A stretch of DNA of 26,415 nucleotides from JBFJVZ01 sp041623895 (lineage in GTDB: Bacteria; Planctomycetota; Planctomycetia; Pirellulales; Pirellulaceae), in the NCBI GenBank assembly GCA_041623895.1, contig JBFJVZ010000048.1, positions 1-26,415 on the forward strand, given 5' to 3'. Made by a program: the position numbers and the translations under genes. Position 1 is the stretch's first letter. Every line of letters begins with the position of its first letter. Positions 23,552 to 26,415 of the stretch are shown in pieces. The notes under the pieces were generated by a model. That model had not been told where the DNA came from and did no database searches. It saw nothing but the letters and a program-made list of their open reading frames with translations.

Positions 23552-24904
23552 CTACAGGTCCAGTATTCCCAGCGAACCGAGTACCGCGTAGGCCACGAAC
23601 ACGGCATACAGGCCCACCAGAACCCAGGATTTGGTCAGCGTCAAACGCAGGTCACGCCACATGATTAGCAGCGTGATCACCGTCGATGCGCACAGCAAGA
23701 TCTGTAAACCATAAATTCCGCGCATCGGCTTGCCGTCCTCGACTAGCGACACCGGTTGCCCGTCATTCAGCCAAATGTTGACCAACAGCGGAATCGAAAG
23801 GCAGACGCAGATGTCAAAGATGTTGGATCCAAAAGCATTGGAAACCGCACCATCATCATCCCCGCGACGGGCTGCGGCAATCGACAGAAACGTGTCAGGC
23901 ACACTGCTGGCCGCCGCCGCGACAATCACCGCCACAAAAAACAGAGGTACATTCAAGGTCTCGGCCGTGGAACGGGTCACTTCGACCAGCCAGTAACAGG
24001 CCCCCGCAGCGACCGCCGTGCAGATTGCCAGAATCGCGTAGCCAACGACGGGTCGCAGCCGAACTTGAATCAAACCAAACAGGACAGCCGCAGTGTCGTG
24101 CGGCTCATCCTCGACGTCCTCGTGCTCGGCCGATAACTCGCGTCGTACTTGATCGATCAAGGCCAGTGTCGGAGGAATTCCCGCCTCCCGCAAGGCACTG
24201 ACCAATTCGTCCGTTGTGGGCAGTCGCTGGTCGGCAAACTTGGTTGCGACCGCCTGACGAGCGCGGCGATAACGTTTGGCATCCAAGATCAGCGTGCAGA
24301 TGTACATGAAGTACATCAACAGCAACACCAATCCCATCTCCCAATTCATCTTCGGTTGGAAGAGAAAGACAATCAGTACCAATTCGCAACCCAAAAACCA
24401 CAAGCCATCACGGCTGATCACCCGCGCTTCGACTTCGATCACGGGTTTTTCCAAGCGCGTCTTGGCGATCACGATCCCGCACAACGCGGGAATCAACATC
24501 ATGTTGTAAACCGCCGAACCGGCGCAGGTCGCAATCGTCGCGCCCAAGCCCTCGGTGCCCGCGGATTCGGCGTGCCCGCCGCTATCCTTCATTGCCAGCA
24601 CGACAAAGAACAGTCCCGTAAACAACTCCGGCAAAGAACTGGCGACGGCATCCAGAGTCGCACCGCGAACCGAACCAGGCAGCTTCCAGCGTTCGCCAAA
24701 CCACTGAGCGGCATCGGCAAAAGGATCGCACGCCTGCCAGATCACGATCGAGACCGCCACCACCTGACATAACTCAAACGAAACCGTAGCGGCCGTCGAC
24801 GTGCCACTAGCTGACCATCGCCATGTGGCGACCAACCCGATCACGGTCACACCGACAACACCCAAAGATGTGGTTGGAAAAGTGGATCCTTCTTGATCGG
24901 TCAT
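23552..24904 (-). CDS. Sodium/calcium exchanger (CaCA superfamily) membrane protein (450 aa)
   Basis: Cation antiporter of the Ca2+/cation exchanger superfamily, located in the inner membrane. It has the two inverted alpha repeats that define the family: alpha-1 GATLDAVASSLPELFTGLFF (81-100) with GSAVYNMMLI (129-138), and alpha-2 AASSVPDTFLSIAA (331-344) with NAFGSNIFDI (356-365). The acidic residues Glu93 and Asp337 after the conserved prolines are the expected ion ligands. About ten hydrophobic segments are visible. Between the halves, residues 208-272 form a soluble charged loop (EHEDVEDEPHD) that could be regulatory. Length is above the roughly 300-350 residues of simple prokaryotic exchangers. 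The ion pair transported cannot be told from sequence. It is followed by the heptamer array and preceded on the same strand by the secreted-protein gene with a 104-base gap. Confidence 0.9.
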   Translation of the reverse strand: MTDQEGSTFPTTSLGVVGVTVIGLVATWRWSASGTSTAATVSFELCQVVAVSIVIWQACDPFADAAQWFGERWKLPGSVRGATLDAVASSLPELFTGLFFVVLAMKDSGGHAESAGTEGLGATIATCAGSAVYNMMLIPALCGIVIAKTRLEKPVIEVEARVISRDGLWFLGCELVLIVFLFQPKMNWEMGLVLLLMYFMYICTLILDAKRYRRARQAVATKFADQRLPTTDELVSALREAGIPPTLALIDQVRRELSAEHEDVEDEPHDTAAVLFGLIQVRLRPVVGYAILAICTAVAAGACYWLVEVTRSTAETLNVPLFFVAVIVAAAASSVPDTFLSIAAARRGDDDGAVSNAFGSNIFDICVCLSIPLLVNIWLNDGQPVSLVEDGKPMRGIYGLQILLCASTVITLLIMWRDLRLTLTKSWVLVGLYAVFVAYAVLGSLGILDL

Positions 24905-25008
24905 GGAGGCGGGTGTTGGAGGGACTTTGTGCGTGGCGAGCCATCAAAATGTACACGAAGCGATCAATCTTGCCATCGTCCCATCGCCAGCAGCGGAACT
25001 CGGCTGCT

Positions 25009-26004
25009 CTAGCGGCGAAGATCCCGTACCGCTCGCTCCAACGGCGAGGAACCATCACCGATTGGTTTTTCCTGTGCCGTGATCGGAACGACTGACTGGC
25101 GGTTGTTAGCCGCAATCGCTGCCCGATAAACGTCCAAAGTGCCACTGCGAAGCTGGTCGCCCGGCGGCAAGGTAAAGCGGCCCAATCCTTTGCCCTGATA
25201 ATTCACATCTTCAATGACTGCTGGACTCTTGCCGGTGCGATCAATCGCAACCGATTGCATGACCCATTCATGCACAACGATCTCGTAGCGAACCTTCGGC
25301 GGAACCTTCGTGACGACTTCCTTGACAACCGAACCTCCGGCTGGCGAGACCGTTTGGTATCGAGCGATGCGCTTGCCGCCCTGGTCTCGCTGGGCTTCAA
25401 TTTCAACTTGCTGCCCCGGGTGGATTCGATGTTCGCTGGGCTGGCCGGTGTTTAAATCGACGACGGTTACCAGGACGTCGCGCGGACCACCGTTGGTGAG
25501 AGCCAGTTTTGCCGGTTTCAGAGGCGACTTGGCAACTGTCTTTGACTCGATCAACAGCGAACGTGGCCGCGGCCGATATCCCCACACGTAAGGATAAGAA
25601 TACGCATAGGGATCGCCAGCCAATCCATGGCCGGCGCCATAAGCAGGGATATAACCGATTAAGGGATCGACTTCCGCCGGCCTCACTTTGCGTAATGTCT
25701 CTCGGAATCGCGGATTCGGGTCATCCAAGTCAGCAACTTGCATGACGCCCCAACCGCTGCGGGGGAATCGTAACACACGCTGTAAATCGACATTCAAGAA
25801 ACCAAGCATCTGGCCATCGGGCGAATCGTAGCGAGTCTCGCGGCGAAAGCTCACGCGCTGGCCCGTCGATTCGACAACGACCAACTGCCCGCGCAAAATC
25901 GTTGCCGATGCTTTGACACGGCCCGCACGGTCAACAACTTCGTAATCCTGACCATAAATTCCGCTGGCAAACAAACAGATTCCGCAGCACAGCAACGTCC
26001 GCAT
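25009..26004 (-). CDS. Secreted protein of unknown function (331 aa)
   Basis: N-terminal MRTLLCCGICLFASGIYGQD looks like a Sec signal peptide, with probable cleavage after IYG. The rest has no motif I recognise. It is beta-rich, with a Tyr/Pro/Gly-rich stretch (residues 127-150: YIPAYGAGHGLAGDPYAYSYPY) followed by an Arg/Lys segment. A later part (DVLVTVVDLNTGQPSEHRIHPGQQVEIEA) resembles a small beta-sandwich domain. The end SPLERAVRDLRR is basic. I chose ATG 26004 over an upstream TTG (26019), because GGGGGGA stands 8 bases before this ATG and a TATAAT box lies at 26041-26046. Probably periplasmic or cell-surface; Planctomycetes encode many such proteins. The exchanger gene downstream may share the transcript. 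Confidence 0.75.
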   Translation of the reverse strand: MRTLLCCGICLFASGIYGQDYEVVDRAGRVKASATILRGQLVVVESTGQRVSFRRETRYDSPDGQMLGFLNVDLQRVLRFPRSGWGVMQVADLDDPNPRFRETLRKVRPAEVDPLIGYIPAYGAGHGLAGDPYAYSYPYVWGYRPRPRSLLIESKTVAKSPLKPAKLALTNGGPRDVLVTVVDLNTGQPSEHRIHPGQQVEIEAQRDQGGKRIARYQTVSPAGGSVVKEVVTKVPPKVRYEIVVHEWVMQSVAIDRTGKSPAVIEDVNYQGKGLGRFTLPPGDQLRSGTLDVYRAAIAANNRQSVVPITAQEKPIGDGSSPLERAVRDLRR

Positions 26005-26040
26005 GGCCAATCCCCCCAAGGTCCAATTGCCCTGACTGGA

Positions 26041-26046
26041 ATTATA
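26041..26046 (-). promoter_or_regulatory. Candidate -10 box (TATAAT) for the secreted-protein gene
   Basis: A perfect TATAAT on the minus strand, 36 bases before the ATG at 26004. No matching -35 is visible at 16-18 bases upstream, so this may be a promoter that needs an activator, or chance. Confidence 0.3.
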
Positions 26047-26213
26047 CGCGCAAAGTTGTCGTTCGCGCCGCTAAAAAAAATGGCAGCAGGCTCACACGGT
26101 CCACCGCAGCAAAGAAGTCGACTCGTTGCCATGCTCAGCGTGGTAACGGAGCCGATTTAAGGTCCATCACGGTTTCCTGTGGGTGTTGGAAAAACAAACT
26201 TTTCTAACTTTCT

Positions 26214-26295
26214 CATTCGACATTTCTTGTTGGATATTCTGCGGTTTCATGAGCACCGGAAGAACATCCAATATCGAACAAGGAATGTCGAAGTG
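26214..26295. repeat. Imperfect inverted repeat of CATTCGACATTTCTTGTTGG type
   Basis: The left arm 26214-26238 is an imperfect inverted complement of 26270-26294 (about 21 of 25 positions), with a 31-base spacer. Sequences of the form CAATATCGAACAAGGAATGTCGAA are, from memory, scattered in intergenic DNA of Planctomycetes and related phyla and give spurious short ORFs with peptides like RTSNIE, as seen here. Family membership is inference. Confidence 0.6.
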
Positions 26296-26415
26296 CGAAG
26301 TAGTTAACGCGTGTAAGATCGGAATGGACCCATTTTGCCAACAACCGACCCACAGCAAACCGTGATGGAGCCCTTTTAAAGAGACCGGCAACTTGATCAT
26401 CGAAGTGCAGCTTCA

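Larger units (their letters stand above)
26005..26415. other. Non-coding end of the window
   Basis: No gene is supported. It contains the candidate promoter of the secreted-protein gene, a run of eight A bases (26073-26080), and the imperfect inverted repeat at 26214-26295. Short open frames here (for example 26183-26365) have repeat-derived compositions and no family resemblance. Confidence 0.55.

Overview
The window looks like a chromosomal segment of a planctomycete, most likely a Pirellulaceae (Rhodopirellula-like) bacterium. The reasons are inference from sequence character: moderately GC-rich DNA, a scattered gene order with an rpoB-rpoC pair cut off from the usual ribosomal-protein operon, a deoxyhypusine-synthase-like gene beside rpoB, a set of GspH/I/J/K-type pseudopilin genes, and several families of intergenic hairpins and short tandem repeats. 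No rRNA, tRNA, CRISPR array, prophage or transposase gene was found.

Layout from left to right. Positions 25-3597 hold a tightly coupled minus-strand cluster of four pseudopilin-like genes (FimT/GspH-like, GspJ-like with an extra C-terminal domain, GspI/PilV-like, GspK/PilX-like); each stop overlaps the next start by 1-4 bases. Positions 3853-4812 hold a deoxyhypusine-synthase-family gene (minus). After a 691-base non-coding stretch come rpoB (5504-9226) and rpoC (9385-13806) on the plus strand. A GspE/PilB-family ATPase (13833-15098, minus) converges on rpoC and diverges from a short RecQ helicase (15379-16845). Next come miaB (17022-18434) and two adjacent M16 peptidase-family genes (18512-19789, 19795-21051), which look like the two halves of a heterodimeric protease. 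A 456-base repeat-rich gap precedes a large unrecognised gene (21508-23469). It converges, across an 11-unit heptamer tandem repeat, on a CaCA-family cation exchanger (23552-24904, minus), which lies downstream of a secreted protein gene (25009-26004, minus). The last 400 bases are non-coding and contain a long imperfect inverted repeat.

Functional links: the pseudopilins and the GspE-like ATPase, although 10 kb apart, belong to the same kind of machine (type II secretion / type IV pilus-like). rpoB and rpoC encode the RNA polymerase core. The M16 pair is probably one enzyme. I see no convincing new defence or mobile system. The points most worth a second look are the pseudopilin fused to a putative beta-sandwich domain, the zinc-cluster-less RecQ, the complementary M16 pair, the GTAG-hairpin (REP-like) repeats, the heptamer array between convergent genes and the unrecognised 653-residue protein.
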